Source: DASRDR01 sp035550795
Lineage (GTDB): Bacteria > Methylomirabilota > Methylomirabilia > Rokubacteriales > DASRDR01
Reading direction: 5' to 3'
Length of the DNA stretch: 60,671 nucleotides
Assembly: GCA_035550795.1 (NCBI GenBank)
Contig: DASZOL010000006.1
Span: 1-60,671, forward strand
Positions 34,992 to 43,054 of the stretch are shown one piece after another; position 1 is the stretch's first letter; each line of letters begins with the position of its first letter. The notes under the pieces are model-generated. The model was not told the origin of the DNA and ran no database searches. It saw only the letters and a list, made by a program, of their open reading frames with translations. The position numbers were made by a program, and so were the translations under genes.

Positions 34992-35948
34992 TCACTCCTC
35001 GCTTCGCAGCATGCGCCGGGTGAGGAAGAAAATGAGGACCAGGAACATCGGGAAGAAGCTCAGCGCCACCGCCGCACCCATTCCCAGCGCCTTGGCCCCG
35101 ATGGCCTGGGAATAGGCCATCATCGGGAACGTCTCGGACGCGTGGCCCGGGCCGCCCTTCGTGAGGACGAACACCCATTGCAGCTCGGTAGCGGTCCAGA
35201 TCGCGGAGAGCAATGTCGTGATGATGATGACGTTGCTCAAGCCGGGAAGCGTGATGTGGAAGAAGCACTGGATGGAGCCGGCCCCGTCGATCCTCGCCGC
35301 CTCGTACAGCTCGCTCGGAATCACCGACAGCCCCGCCAGGAAATTCATGGTGTAGAAGGGCGTGCCTTCCCACAGCACGGCGGCGACGATCATCCAGATG
35401 GCGAGCTTCGGATCGCCGAGCCAGACGATGTAGCTGTCGATGATCCCCAGGTGGCTGAGCGTCATGTTGAGCACGCCGTTCATGTCGTCGAGGATCCACC
35501 GCCAGCTGAAGCCCGACACGACGATGGGAATGGTCCACGGAAAGAACAGCAGGGCCCGCCACAGCCCGCGGAGCTTGATCCGCTCGTTCAGGATCAGCGC
35601 GACCATGAGACCGACGAGGAACTTGAGGCCGACTCCCACGATCATGACGATCAGGGTGTTCCGTATCACCTGATAGAAGATGGGACTGCGCCACAGGGTG
35701 AGGAAGTTCTGGAGCCCGACGAAGGTGCCGGGGGCGCCGATCGGCTTGTTCTGCAGGCTGAGGTAGATGGCGTAGAGGAACGGGTAGGCGATCAGGCCCA
35801 CCAGGACGGCGAGCGCCGGCAGCAGCAGCAGGTAGCCCAGGATCCAGTCCCGGCCCATCACGTCCCGCAGATTCCGGCGGCCGAGCGCTCTCATTCCAGG
35901 CGCGGTCGGCCCGCGTGCGGCCAGCTCACCGGATAGAGCGCTGGTCAT
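34992..35948 (-). CDS. ABC transporter permease (sugar type, MalF-like)
   Basis: This 318-residue permease has six predicted helices starting at DWILGYLLLLPALAVLVGLI and an EAA loop YEAARIDGAGSIQCFFHITL. A cytoplasmic N terminus of about 30 residues precedes the first helix. It is the first gene of the three-gene minus-strand operon, so its promoter should lie in 35949-36450. The translation start ATG at 35948 is the best available. The stop overlaps or nearly touches the start of the MalG-like partner. Confidence 0.93.
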   Translation of the reverse strand: MTSALSGELAARGPTAPGMRALGRRNLRDVMGRDWILGYLLLLPALAVLVGLIAYPFLYAIYLSLQNKPIGAPGTFVGLQNFLTLWRSPIFYQVIRNTLIVMIVGVGLKFLVGLMVALILNERIKLRGLWRALLFFPWTIPIVVSGFSWRWILDDMNGVLNMTLSHLGIIDSYIVWLGDPKLAIWMIVAAVLWEGTPFYTMNFLAGLSVIPSELYEAARIDGAGSIQCFFHITLPGLSNVIIITTLLSAIWTATELQWVFVLTKGGPGHASETFPMMAYSQAIGAKALGMGAAVALSFFPMFLVLIFFLTRRMLRSEE

Positions 35949-36450
35949 CCGGCATCAGACCTCGCGGTGCGGCAGTGGGGTCGACGCCGCACGGCTAGCG
36001 AGGCGCGTCTCGGAAGCAAGGCTCTCCACTGGAATCGCAGCGGCCCGGGGCTCGAGGGGTCCTCGCTCGTCGCCGCCGCGGCAACGTCGGCGGCGACACA
36101 ACCACCGGTTCTCCACACCGCGCCCCCGTCCCGACGGCCCTCTCATGCGTTGAGCTCGGTCACGGGGACGATACCTCAGGGGGGGCCGCCGTGCCAGGGC
36201 CGGAGCGCGGAGCTGACGCCCGCGCCGGCGCCGCGGCGCTGCACGCGCGGCTGGCCGCCCGTTCCGCGCTGCGCCTGATCGCGTCGGCACGCCGTGGCCC
36301 GTCTCGCCCCGGACCTGCGTGGAAGTCTCCCCTGGACGTCCACGCGCGGGTAGACGGACCGGGTGGGCGGCCAGCCGGCGCCGCGTCGCACGGCCGGGGA
36401 TGCGGATAAACGAGCGTCGGCGCGCGCTGATCTGATATCAAGGAAGGGAC
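35949..36450. other. Non-coding spacer between importer operon and topoisomerase VI operon
   Basis: These 502 bp lie between two divergent operons and should hold both promoters. No small gene has convincing coding character. The ribosome site AAGGAAGGG (about 36439-36447) directly precedes the topoisomerase VI B start. I found no clear repeats or palindromes here. Confidence 0.5.
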
Positions 36451-38478
36451 ATGGCTTCCATGCCGGCCGAGCCCCACCCGGTACCTTCGAAGGCTCCCGC
36501 CCCCGCCATCGAGATGGGCGCGCGTCAGCGGGAGATCTCCGTCTCCGAGTTCTTCACCAAGAACCGGCACCTGCTCGGCTTCGACAACCCGCGCAAGGCG
36601 CTGCTCACCTGCGTCAAGGAAGCGGTGGACAACGCCCTTGACGCGGCCGAGGAGGCCGGGATCCTGCCCGACGTCGTCGTGAAGGTCGAGGTCGTGCCGA
36701 GCAACGGGGCGCCCCCGCCTCCCCCGAGCCAGGCGACACGGTTCCGCGTCACGGTCAGCGACAACGGCCCCGGCATCGTCCGGCAGCAGATCCCGCCGAT
36801 CTTCGCGAAGCTCCTCTACGGGTCCAAGTTCCACCGGCTCCGCATGAGCCGGGGCCAGCAAGGGATCGGGATCTCCGCGGCTGGCATGTACGCTCAGCTG
36901 ACGACGGGCAAGCCGGTGCAGATCATCTCGCGGACCAGCGCGCGCGCCCCGGCCCACTACTTTGAGGTGCAGATCGACACCAAGAAGAACGAGCCGCGGA
37001 TCTTCGAGAGCAAGAAGATCCAGTGGGAGAGCCCGCGCGGCACCCAGGTGAGCCTGGAGATCGAGGGTCGCTACCAGAGGGGGCGAGCCTCTGTCGACGA
37101 GTATCTCGAGCAGACGGCCATCGCCAACCCGCACGTGACGCTCGTCTACCTCCCGCCGGAGGGCGCGGCGCGCGAATACCCCCGGACGATCCACGCGTTG
37201 CCGCCCCAGCCGAAGGAGATCAAGCCGCATCCCTACGGGATCGAGTTCGGCATTCTCCTCCGGATGCTCCACGACACCCGGAGCCACTCGCTCGCCGGTT
37301 TCCTCGCCGGCGACTTCACCCGGGTCTCCCCCGCCCTCGCCCAGGAGATCTGCGGCACGGCCAAGCTCTCGCCGAACGCGCGCCCGCGGAACATCCACGG
37401 CGAAGACGCCGAGGCGCTCTACAAGGCCATCCAGTCCACCCGGATCATGGCGCCGCCGTCGAACTGTCTCTCGCCCATCGGGGAGAAAGCGATCCTCCAC
37501 GGCCTGTACAAGCAGATCAAGGGAGACTTCTATACCGCGGTGACCCGGCCACCGGCTGTGTACCGCGGCAATCCCTTCGTCATCGAGGCCGGGCTGGCCT
37601 ACGGCAAGGGGCCGGACCAGCCGGCGGCGACGCCGGACGCGCCCCCGGTCCCGATCGTCCCGCTCGCCGAGGGCGAGCAGCGGGAGGACGACAGCGAGCT
37701 GGCCCGGGTCATCCGCTACGCGAACCGCGTGCCCCTACTCTACCAGCAGTCGGCCTGCGCGACGTTCAAGGCCGTGCTCGAGACGGCGTGGCGGAACTAC
37801 GACGTGGCCCAGTCCCGGGGCGCCCTCCCCGCGGGGCCCATGGTGATCTTCGTCCACATGGCCTCGGTCTGGGTACCGTTCACCAGCGAGTCCAAGGAAG
37901 CGATCGCCGACTACGACGAGATCCGGAAGGAGATCAAGCTCGCGCTGCAGGAATGCGGGCGCCGGCTCGGCGTGTTCCTCCGGCGCCGCGAGCGGGCCAA
38001 GAGCGAGTTCCGCCGGCGCAACATCTTCGACCTGTACATCGAGGAGGTCGTCGAGGCGTGCGCCCGGCTGAAGGGCGGCCGGCTGGCCAAGGACAGGCTC
38101 AGGAGCCAGCTGCACAAGATCGCCATGAAGCGCACGGGGGGCGCCAGGACCGACGAGATCCTGGGCCGCAACGGCGGCCCGGAAGGCCTCCCGCACTCGA
38201 TCATCGTCACCCCCGACGGGACCGAGGGAGAGGCGCCGCTGTCGCCGGTCGAGGGGCGCGGCGACATCGGGCCGTCCGAGAACGGCGCCTCGGCCGAAGC
38301 CAGCCGCCCGGAGTCCGGCCGATCGCCGCGGGCCCGGCAGCCGGGGCGCGCCAAGGCGGCGCCGCCGGCGGCCGCCGTGAAGTCGGGGAGCGCGGCCAGA
38401 CCCGCGAGGCGCGAGCGGCGGGCCAGGGCGGTGCGGCCGAAGAGCGCGGCGGGCACCTCGAACCGGACGAAGGGATAG
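36451..38478 (+). CDS. top6B: DNA topoisomerase VI subunit B
   Basis: This 675-residue GHKL ATPase is the clamp subunit of type IIB topoisomerase VI. The N-terminal ATPase shows ISVSEFFTKNRHLLGFDNP, N-box KEAVDNALDAAEEAG with Asn61, DNGPGI, and the lid SRGQQGIGISAAGMYAQL. The transducer region contains the conserved Lys482 in VPFTSESKEAIADYDEI and ends with RRRERAKSEFRRRNIFDLYI. The enzyme relaxes and decatenates DNA with subunit A. It is common in archaea and plants but patchy in bacteria. The last 65 residues or so form an Ala/Pro/Arg/Lys-rich tail that looks disordered and histone-H1-like; archaeal enzymes I know lack this. The subunit A gene starts 11 bp after the stop. Confidence 0.96.
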   Translation: MASMPAEPHPVPSKAPAPAIEMGARQREISVSEFFTKNRHLLGFDNPRKALLTCVKEAVDNALDAAEEAGILPDVVVKVEVVPSNGAPPPPPSQATRFRVTVSDNGPGIVRQQIPPIFAKLLYGSKFHRLRMSRGQQGIGISAAGMYAQLTTGKPVQIISRTSARAPAHYFEVQIDTKKNEPRIFESKKIQWESPRGTQVSLEIEGRYQRGRASVDEYLEQTAIANPHVTLVYLPPEGAAREYPRTIHALPPQPKEIKPHPYGIEFGILLRMLHDTRSHSLAGFLAGDFTRVSPALAQEICGTAKLSPNARPRNIHGEDAEALYKAIQSTRIMAPPSNCLSPIGEKAILHGLYKQIKGDFYTAVTRPPAVYRGNPFVIEAGLAYGKGPDQPAATPDAPPVPIVPLAEGEQREDDSELARVIRYANRVPLLYQQSACATFKAVLETAWRNYDVAQSRGALPAGPMVIFVHMASVWVPFTSESKEAIADYDEIRKEIKLALQECGRRLGVFLRRRERAKSEFRRRNIFDLYIEEVVEACARLKGGRLAKDRLRSQLHKIAMKRTGGARTDEILGRNGGPEGLPHSIIVTPDGTEGEAPLSPVEGRGDIGPSENGASAEASRPESGRSPRARQPGRAKAAPPAAAVKSGSAARPARRERRARAVRPKSAAGTSNRTKG

Positions 38479-38489
38479 CGAGACCCATC

Positions 38490-39596
38490 ATGGCGCAGGG
38501 GACGGCCCCGAAGCCCGGAGCGGTCGAGAAGAAGCTCGTCGGCGTGGCCGATGCGGTCATCACGGCCGCCGACCGCAGCAAGGACCCCACCCTCTCCATC
38601 CCGGTCCGGAGCCTCGCCAACGTCAACTTCAACGAGAAACGCGGCATCATCGAGATGGGCAGGCGCCGGCAGGCGCGCACGTTTTTCAACGCGGGCATGG
38701 CGAAGAAGTTCATGCAGACGGTGCTGGTGGCCGACGCGCTTTCCGAGCTGCAGCGGGCGAACCTCACGACGTCCCTGCGCGAGATCTACTACCGCACGAA
38801 GCACACGATGAAGGACTCGCACGAGAACACGTTCGACAACCAGAACGAGTCCGACCCGCTCATCGAGGACCTCGAGGTGGCCCTGTCGGCCCTGCGCGAG
38901 GAGCTCCACGTGCGCGCCGAGAACGCGGGCAGCATCGTGGGGCCGGTCGTGCTCGGCGACGACGGCGACCGGGTCGACTGCGCGCGCCTCGGCAAGGGCG
39001 GCTACTCGGTGCCCTCCATCGTGGAGCCCGAGTACCTCGAGATCCGGCGGTGCACGGCCGACTTCGTCCTGCTCGTCGAGAAGGGCACGCAGTGGAACCG
39101 CCTCTCCGAGGACAAGTTCTGGCGCCGGTACAACTGCGTGCTGCTGACCGGCAACGGCCAGCCGCCCCGCGGGGTCCGGCGCCTGGCGCGGCGTCTCCAC
39201 GAGGAGTACAGGCTTCCTGTGTACGTCCTCGTCGACAACGACCCGTGGGGCTACTACATCTACTCGGTGGTCAAGCAGGGATCGATCAACCTCGCGTTCG
39301 AGAGCGAGCGGATGGCCATTCCCAAGGCGAAGTTCATCGGCCTCTCCAGCGCCGACCCCGACCGCTACGGCCTGCCACGCAACGTCGGCATCAAGCTCAC
39401 CGACAAGGACGTGACCCGCGCGAAGGAGCTGATCAGGTATCGGTGGTTCGAGAAGAAGCCCTGGCAAGAAGAGATCAAGCGGATGCTCGCGACGGGCCTC
39501 AAGTACGAGCTCGACGCGCTCGCGAACAAGGACTTCCGCTACCTGACCAAGACGTACCTCCCGAGGAAGCTGAAGGAGCGGGACTGGCTGGACTAG
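38490..39596 (+). CDS. top6A: DNA topoisomerase VI subunit A (Spo11-like)
   Basis: This 368-residue Spo11/Top6A protein makes the double-strand break and strand passage. The winged-helix domain holds the active-site tyrosine in SLREIYYRTKH (Y101, by analogy with the RxxxY pattern of Spo11). The Toprim metal site is present: Glu197 (LLVEKGTQWNRL) and Asp249/Asp251 (VDNDPWGYYIY). The N terminus carries about 40 residues before the conserved core. The ATG at 38490 lies 11 bp after top6B, so the subunits are made together. No gyrase or other topoisomerase is in the window, so whether topoisomerase VI is the main decatenase here is unknown. A GC hairpin begins immediately after the stop. Confidence 0.96.
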   Translation: MAQGTAPKPGAVEKKLVGVADAVITAADRSKDPTLSIPVRSLANVNFNEKRGIIEMGRRRQARTFFNAGMAKKFMQTVLVADALSELQRANLTTSLREIYYRTKHTMKDSHENTFDNQNESDPLIEDLEVALSALREELHVRAENAGSIVGPVVLGDDGDRVDCARLGKGGYSVPSIVEPEYLEIRRCTADFVLLVEKGTQWNRLSEDKFWRRYNCVLLTGNGQPPRGVRRLARRLHEEYRLPVYVLVDNDPWGYYIYSVVKQGSINLAFESERMAIPKAKFIGLSSADPDRYGLPRNVGIKLTDKDVTRAKELIRYRWFEKKPWQEEIKRMLATGLKYELDALANKDFRYLTKTYLPRKLKERDWLD

Positions 39597-39613
39597 CGCC
39601 CGACGACCGGGCG
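39597..39613 (+). terminator. Short hairpin directly after top6A
   Basis: A 6 bp perfect stem (CGCCCG with CGGGCG) with a 5-base loop begins at the base after the top6A stop codon. There is no T-tract. It may be a weak terminator or a 3' stabiliser. Confidence 0.3.
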
Positions 39614-39761
39614 GCGCGCTCGCGGGAGCGGGCGGCCGGCGGCCGGGGACCCTTGCTCCACGCGGGCGGCGGCCCCGGGCCCCCACCACCAGCGACGCCA
39701 GCCTGACCGCGACCCGCACCAGGCGGATCGAGCTCCCGAGGACCGCTCCGGCATCGGGCTA

Positions 39762-39785
39762 CACGGTACACAGTGCACGGTACAC
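39762..39785. repeat. Direct repeat CACGGTACAC, two copies
   Basis: Two exact copies of CACGGTACAC start at 39762 and 39776, a 14 bp period. They abut the large palindrome that follows and form the left edge of the repeat-rich block. Confidence 0.7.
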
Positions 39786-39808
39786 GCTGCACTGTGCACA
39801 GTGCAGCG
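39785..39808. promoter_or_regulatory. 24-bp perfect palindrome (operator-like)
   Basis: The half-site CGCTGCACTGTG is followed immediately by its exact reverse complement, giving a 24 bp palindrome with no spacer. Its core contains ACTGTGCA and TGCACAGT, which recur just downstream. The position, about 190 bp past top6A and 417 bp before the giant-protein operon, suits an operator or a cruciform site. Function is unknown, but the symmetry itself is read directly from the bases. Confidence 0.6.
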
Positions 39809-39809
39809 C

Positions 39810-39827
39810 TGCACAGTCTACTGTGCA
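39810..39827. repeat. Second inverted repeat with the same half-sites
   Basis: TGCACAGT (39810-39817), CT, then ACTGTGCA (39820-39827) form 8 bp arms around a 2-base centre. The half-sites are the same as those in the neighbouring 24 bp palindrome, but in the outward-facing order. A single further ACTGTGCA lies at 39915-39922. Confidence 0.65.
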
Positions 39828-40224
39828 TCGTGCTCGAACCTCTCGATTCTGCGACGATTCCCGCGCACTCGTGCCACCCACCGCGCCTCTGGCTGCCCAC
39901 CGGCTGCCCAGTCCACTGTGCACCCCGCCCCGGCCCCTCCACGGGACGATCCGCCGAGCGCGGTGTCGAAGTCCAGGCCACGGTAGGAGAACCCGGCCGC
40001 CGCCGGCTCGCGCGTCCTCGTTGGCGTGAATCTCGCTTCGCGGCAGGAGTGCCCCGGCGGTCGGGGGCGCCGTCTGCCATGTGCGTCCATGCTGCCGCCG
40101 GGCTCCAGGGAAGGAGCCGGATGATCCACTGCGCGCCGGGTCCTCGGAGTTGTCGTCCTCGCGGGCCCGCTCCCCTGGCGCCCCCCCAATCGAGTGTTGC
40201 GGAGCGCCGGCCGCTCCGGTAGGC

Positions 40225-43047
40225 ATGGCCAACCCCGGGCGCGGAAGAGCGATCTTCGAGCAGCGGGCCGAGTATCCCCTGCCCCGGAAGAGCGGGGTGC
40301 GGGACTACGTCTTCTACTTCGTCCCGGAGAGCGACGGCTACGGCCGGGGCGCCCGCTACTTCCTGAACCGGTTCTACCCGAGGCACGTCCCCAAGAACGT
40401 GGCGAGCCTGGAGGCCCTGGTCGACGCGCTGCACGCGGAGGTGACCGGCGGCGGCGTCTCGCAGATCAGGGAGATCATCATGCTCGCGCACGGCACCGCG
40501 CAGGGGCTCGTGCTCCCGGTGCTGAAGAGCGCGTCGGCCGCCACGCTCCAGGAGTACCGCTACCTCACGCCCTTCTCGCTGGCGTTCCTCCAGAAGGACT
40601 TCTCGGACGGCAAGTTCGCCGGCTTCAGGCAGAAGCGGACGGAGGTCATCGCCCGCCTCCAGAGCGACTCCTGGGTGACCCTCCGCGCCTGCCGGTTCGG
40701 CAGCTCCGCGGAGGGGATGTACGCCCTGTACTCGTTCTTCGGGGGGAGGGCCAACGTCTACGCGCCCAGGGAGTTCCAGTTCTTCGGCTCGCATCCCATC
40801 GTGGAAGGGATGCGCGTGGAGACCCGGCTGAAGGTGCACGCGCACCTGGTGAAGCAGCGGTTCCTGCCCGGGGACCTCCACACGCCCGAGCGCCAGGACG
40901 CCATCGTCAAGGCGCTGATCGACCCGGCGAAGTTCAGCGAGTCGTTCGAGATCGCGTCCATCCGACTGTCCAATCCCGAGCCGGACGCGGTGGCGCGGTA
41001 CGAGCAGCTCATCGACCGGCTCAATGCGGAGCGGACGAGCAATGCCCTGACGGCGAAGTTCGTCGAGCACGGCCACGCGCTCACCAGCCAGGCCACCGTC
41101 CGGGTGAAGGTGAAGAACTCCGCCTGGCTGATCCGGGACGCGCTCGTCCATGGGGGCGACACCCACCGGGTGGAGTACGACGTCGGCGAGGAGGTGGGCC
41201 CGGCGCCGACGGGCGGGGGGCAGGTCGCGGCCCTCCGCGCCTCGGCCAGCATCGCGGACGCCTACAGCGCCCGCGAGTTCTTCCCGATCCAGCTGTTCTT
41301 CTACGAGTCCGAGAACAATCTGTGGAAGGGGAAGCTGTTCGTGCTCGCGGCGCACCTGGAGGAGCCGGACGCCGACCCGGCTGACAAGCAGAAGTTCGAC
41401 GCGCTGCTCGCCCTGCTGAACCAGAGCGAGTCCCCGCGCCCCGTGCCGGACGCCATCAAGACCGAGTTCAAGGCGGCCCAGGACCTCGATCTGTCCGCCG
41501 CCGCCCGCCTCAGCGTGGTCTCCACGACCGGGACCGGCGCTCTCATGAGGCGGACCTGGGCCGTCCAGGACAGAACCTCCCGGTACCTGATCAAGCTGGA
41601 GCACCCGGCCTCCGCGCGGGGAATTCCCGGCCACAGCCTCGGCATCTACAGCGGCCTCGAGGGGAAGGCCCGGCTCCGGCACGAGTACGAGCTCATGGGC
41701 TTCCTGGGCCAGGACCCGGACACGCCGGGCCCGGAGCTGCCGGCCTACCTGGACCGGCTCAGCCTCGACGAGCTGATGGAGCTCATCGATCACCTGCGCG
41801 CGCCGTACCGGGACTGGCACAGCTTCTACATCCACCATGCCCAGCAGGCCATCCGGCGAAAGAAGGACTACTTCCAGTGGTGGCAGGCCCGGTACCGCGA
41901 CATCGCCATGGCGCAGCCCCTGTTCCATCAGCCCTATTCGGAGCTCGAGCCTGGCGAGGGCGAGGACAAGCGGGCGCTGGTCTACGACTTCGACTTCAAC
42001 GGGATCTGGCAGGAGGTCAAGGCCTCCCATCCCTCCCTGGGCGTCTTCCAGCAGGACTTGTTCGCCGAGGAGAGCCTGTGGGAGAAGTTCCGCCACACGG
42101 AGGACATCTCCGACCGGAGCGCCGTCGCCGAGGTGGAAGCCGAGTCACCGTACACCGACCTCGAGGAGCTGAGACGCCTGGAAGCCCAGGGCTTCGAGCG
42201 CTACTTCGCGACCGACAAGGCGCAGTTCGAGCCGGCCGAGGACAGCGACGTGAGCTGCGACGAGTTCCGCGCGATCCTCACGAGGTGGAAGGAGCTCCAG
42301 GGCACCGAGGCGGAGGAGATGAAGCGGCTGCTCGGGCTCGAGGTCGCGTCCGACGGCAAGACGTTCCTGGATCACATCCTGCACTACTACCAGAAGTTCA
42401 AGATCACCGAGATCCTGATGCTGACCAACATGTTCAACATGGCTTTCATGAGAGACGGGATACTCGTGAACCTCGCCAGCCGCATCCCGATCATCGGAGC
42501 GCCAACGGCGCTGGGCACCCCCACCGTGTTCACGTCCGTCTTGCGGGTGCTGCCGGCCATCACCATCCCCCTGACCATGTGGCTCAAGTTCCTGGGCGCC
42601 CAGGCGGAAGCGGACCAGGTCTGGGAGAACACCGGCAAGCTCACCGCCATCCGGCAATGGCTTCGACAGCTGATCCTGCTGACCATCCACGACACCCTGC
42701 CCGATAGCCTGGTCATCGATCTCGGCTGGCACGGCTCGTCCGAGCCGCACGTCGAGAGGTACTACCAGGAGCAGCGCGACGAGTACGGCAGCTACTCCGC
42801 GTTCGTATGGGCGCCCGATCGGATGGCGAAGGGGTTCAACGAAGGCATCCGGCTGATGGAGCAGGTGGGCCAGGAGATCCTGGACAAGGCCGACGAGATG
42901 ATCGCCGACGCGCTCAGGGAATGGAACCTCGACAGCTGCCGGATCAAGGTCCTCGTCGACGTCGGGCTGCTCGAGCTCACCAAGATCAAGGCGCAGGCCG
43001 TCCGGCAGATGGCCGGACTGCTGCTGGACAAGTTGCCGAAGGTGTGA
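40225..43047 (+). CDS. Large protein with caspase-like (clan CD / DUF4347-like) N-terminal region
   Basis: This 940-residue protein is first in the giant-protein operon. I do not recognise a named family for the whole chain. Residues about 25-190 read like a clan CD alpha/beta fold: a strand followed by His89 in IREIIMLAHGTAQG, then 67 residues later Cys156 in SWVTLRACRFGSSAEG, followed by GMYALYSFFGGRANVYAP. This is the His...Cys layout of DUF4347, C80 and caspase-like domains. The middle (200-650) is mostly acidic and helical with no motif I know. A hydrophobic stretch near 765-800 (SVLRVLPAITIPLTMWLKFLG) may touch a membrane or be a buried helix. There is no signal peptide. The ATG at 40225 was chosen because the sequence upstream has no coding character. 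The next gene starts 7 bp later. Confidence 0.8.
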   Translation: MANPGRGRAIFEQRAEYPLPRKSGVRDYVFYFVPESDGYGRGARYFLNRFYPRHVPKNVASLEALVDALHAEVTGGGVSQIREIIMLAHGTAQGLVLPVLKSASAATLQEYRYLTPFSLAFLQKDFSDGKFAGFRQKRTEVIARLQSDSWVTLRACRFGSSAEGMYALYSFFGGRANVYAPREFQFFGSHPIVEGMRVETRLKVHAHLVKQRFLPGDLHTPERQDAIVKALIDPAKFSESFEIASIRLSNPEPDAVARYEQLIDRLNAERTSNALTAKFVEHGHALTSQATVRVKVKNSAWLIRDALVHGGDTHRVEYDVGEEVGPAPTGGGQVAALRASASIADAYSAREFFPIQLFFYESENNLWKGKLFVLAAHLEEPDADPADKQKFDALLALLNQSESPRPVPDAIKTEFKAAQDLDLSAAARLSVVSTTGTGALMRRTWAVQDRTSRYLIKLEHPASARGIPGHSLGIYSGLEGKARLRHEYELMGFLGQDPDTPGPELPAYLDRLSLDELMELIDHLRAPYRDWHSFYIHHAQQAIRRKKDYFQWWQARYRDIAMAQPLFHQPYSELEPGEGEDKRALVYDFDFNGIWQEVKASHPSLGVFQQDLFAEESLWEKFRHTEDISDRSAVAEVEAESPYTDLEELRRLEAQGFERYFATDKAQFEPAEDSDVSCDEFRAILTRWKELQGTEAEEMKRLLGLEVASDGKTFLDHILHYYQKFKITEILMLTNMFNMAFMRDGILVNLASRIPIIGAPTALGTPTVFTSVLRVLPAITIPLTMWLKFLGAQAEADQVWENTGKLTAIRQWLRQLILLTIHDTLPDSLVIDLGWHGSSEPHVERYYQEQRDEYGSYSAFVWAPDRMAKGFNEGIRLMEQVGQEILDKADEMIADALREWNLDSCRIKVLVDVGLLELTKIKAQAVRQMAGLLLDKLPKV

Positions 43048-43054
43048 CCGTCCG

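Larger units (their letters stand above)
39597..40224. other. 628-bp non-coding spacer with clustered palindromes
   Basis: This spacer separates the topoisomerase VI operon from the giant-protein operon, both on the plus strand. Apart from the hairpin at 39597 and the repeat cluster at 39762-39827 (with one more half-site at 39915), no gene or RNA was recognised. Open frames across it read as low-complexity Pro/Arg/Ala sequence without coding character. A promoter for the operon should lie in 39830-40224, but none is clear. Confidence 0.55.

Noticed and set aside
37023..38489. Extension of topoisomerase VI A upstream of 38490
   Set aside because: The upstream part overlaps the B-subunit gene in another frame and is Arg/Pro-rich junk; the family core begins soon after the ATG at 38490.
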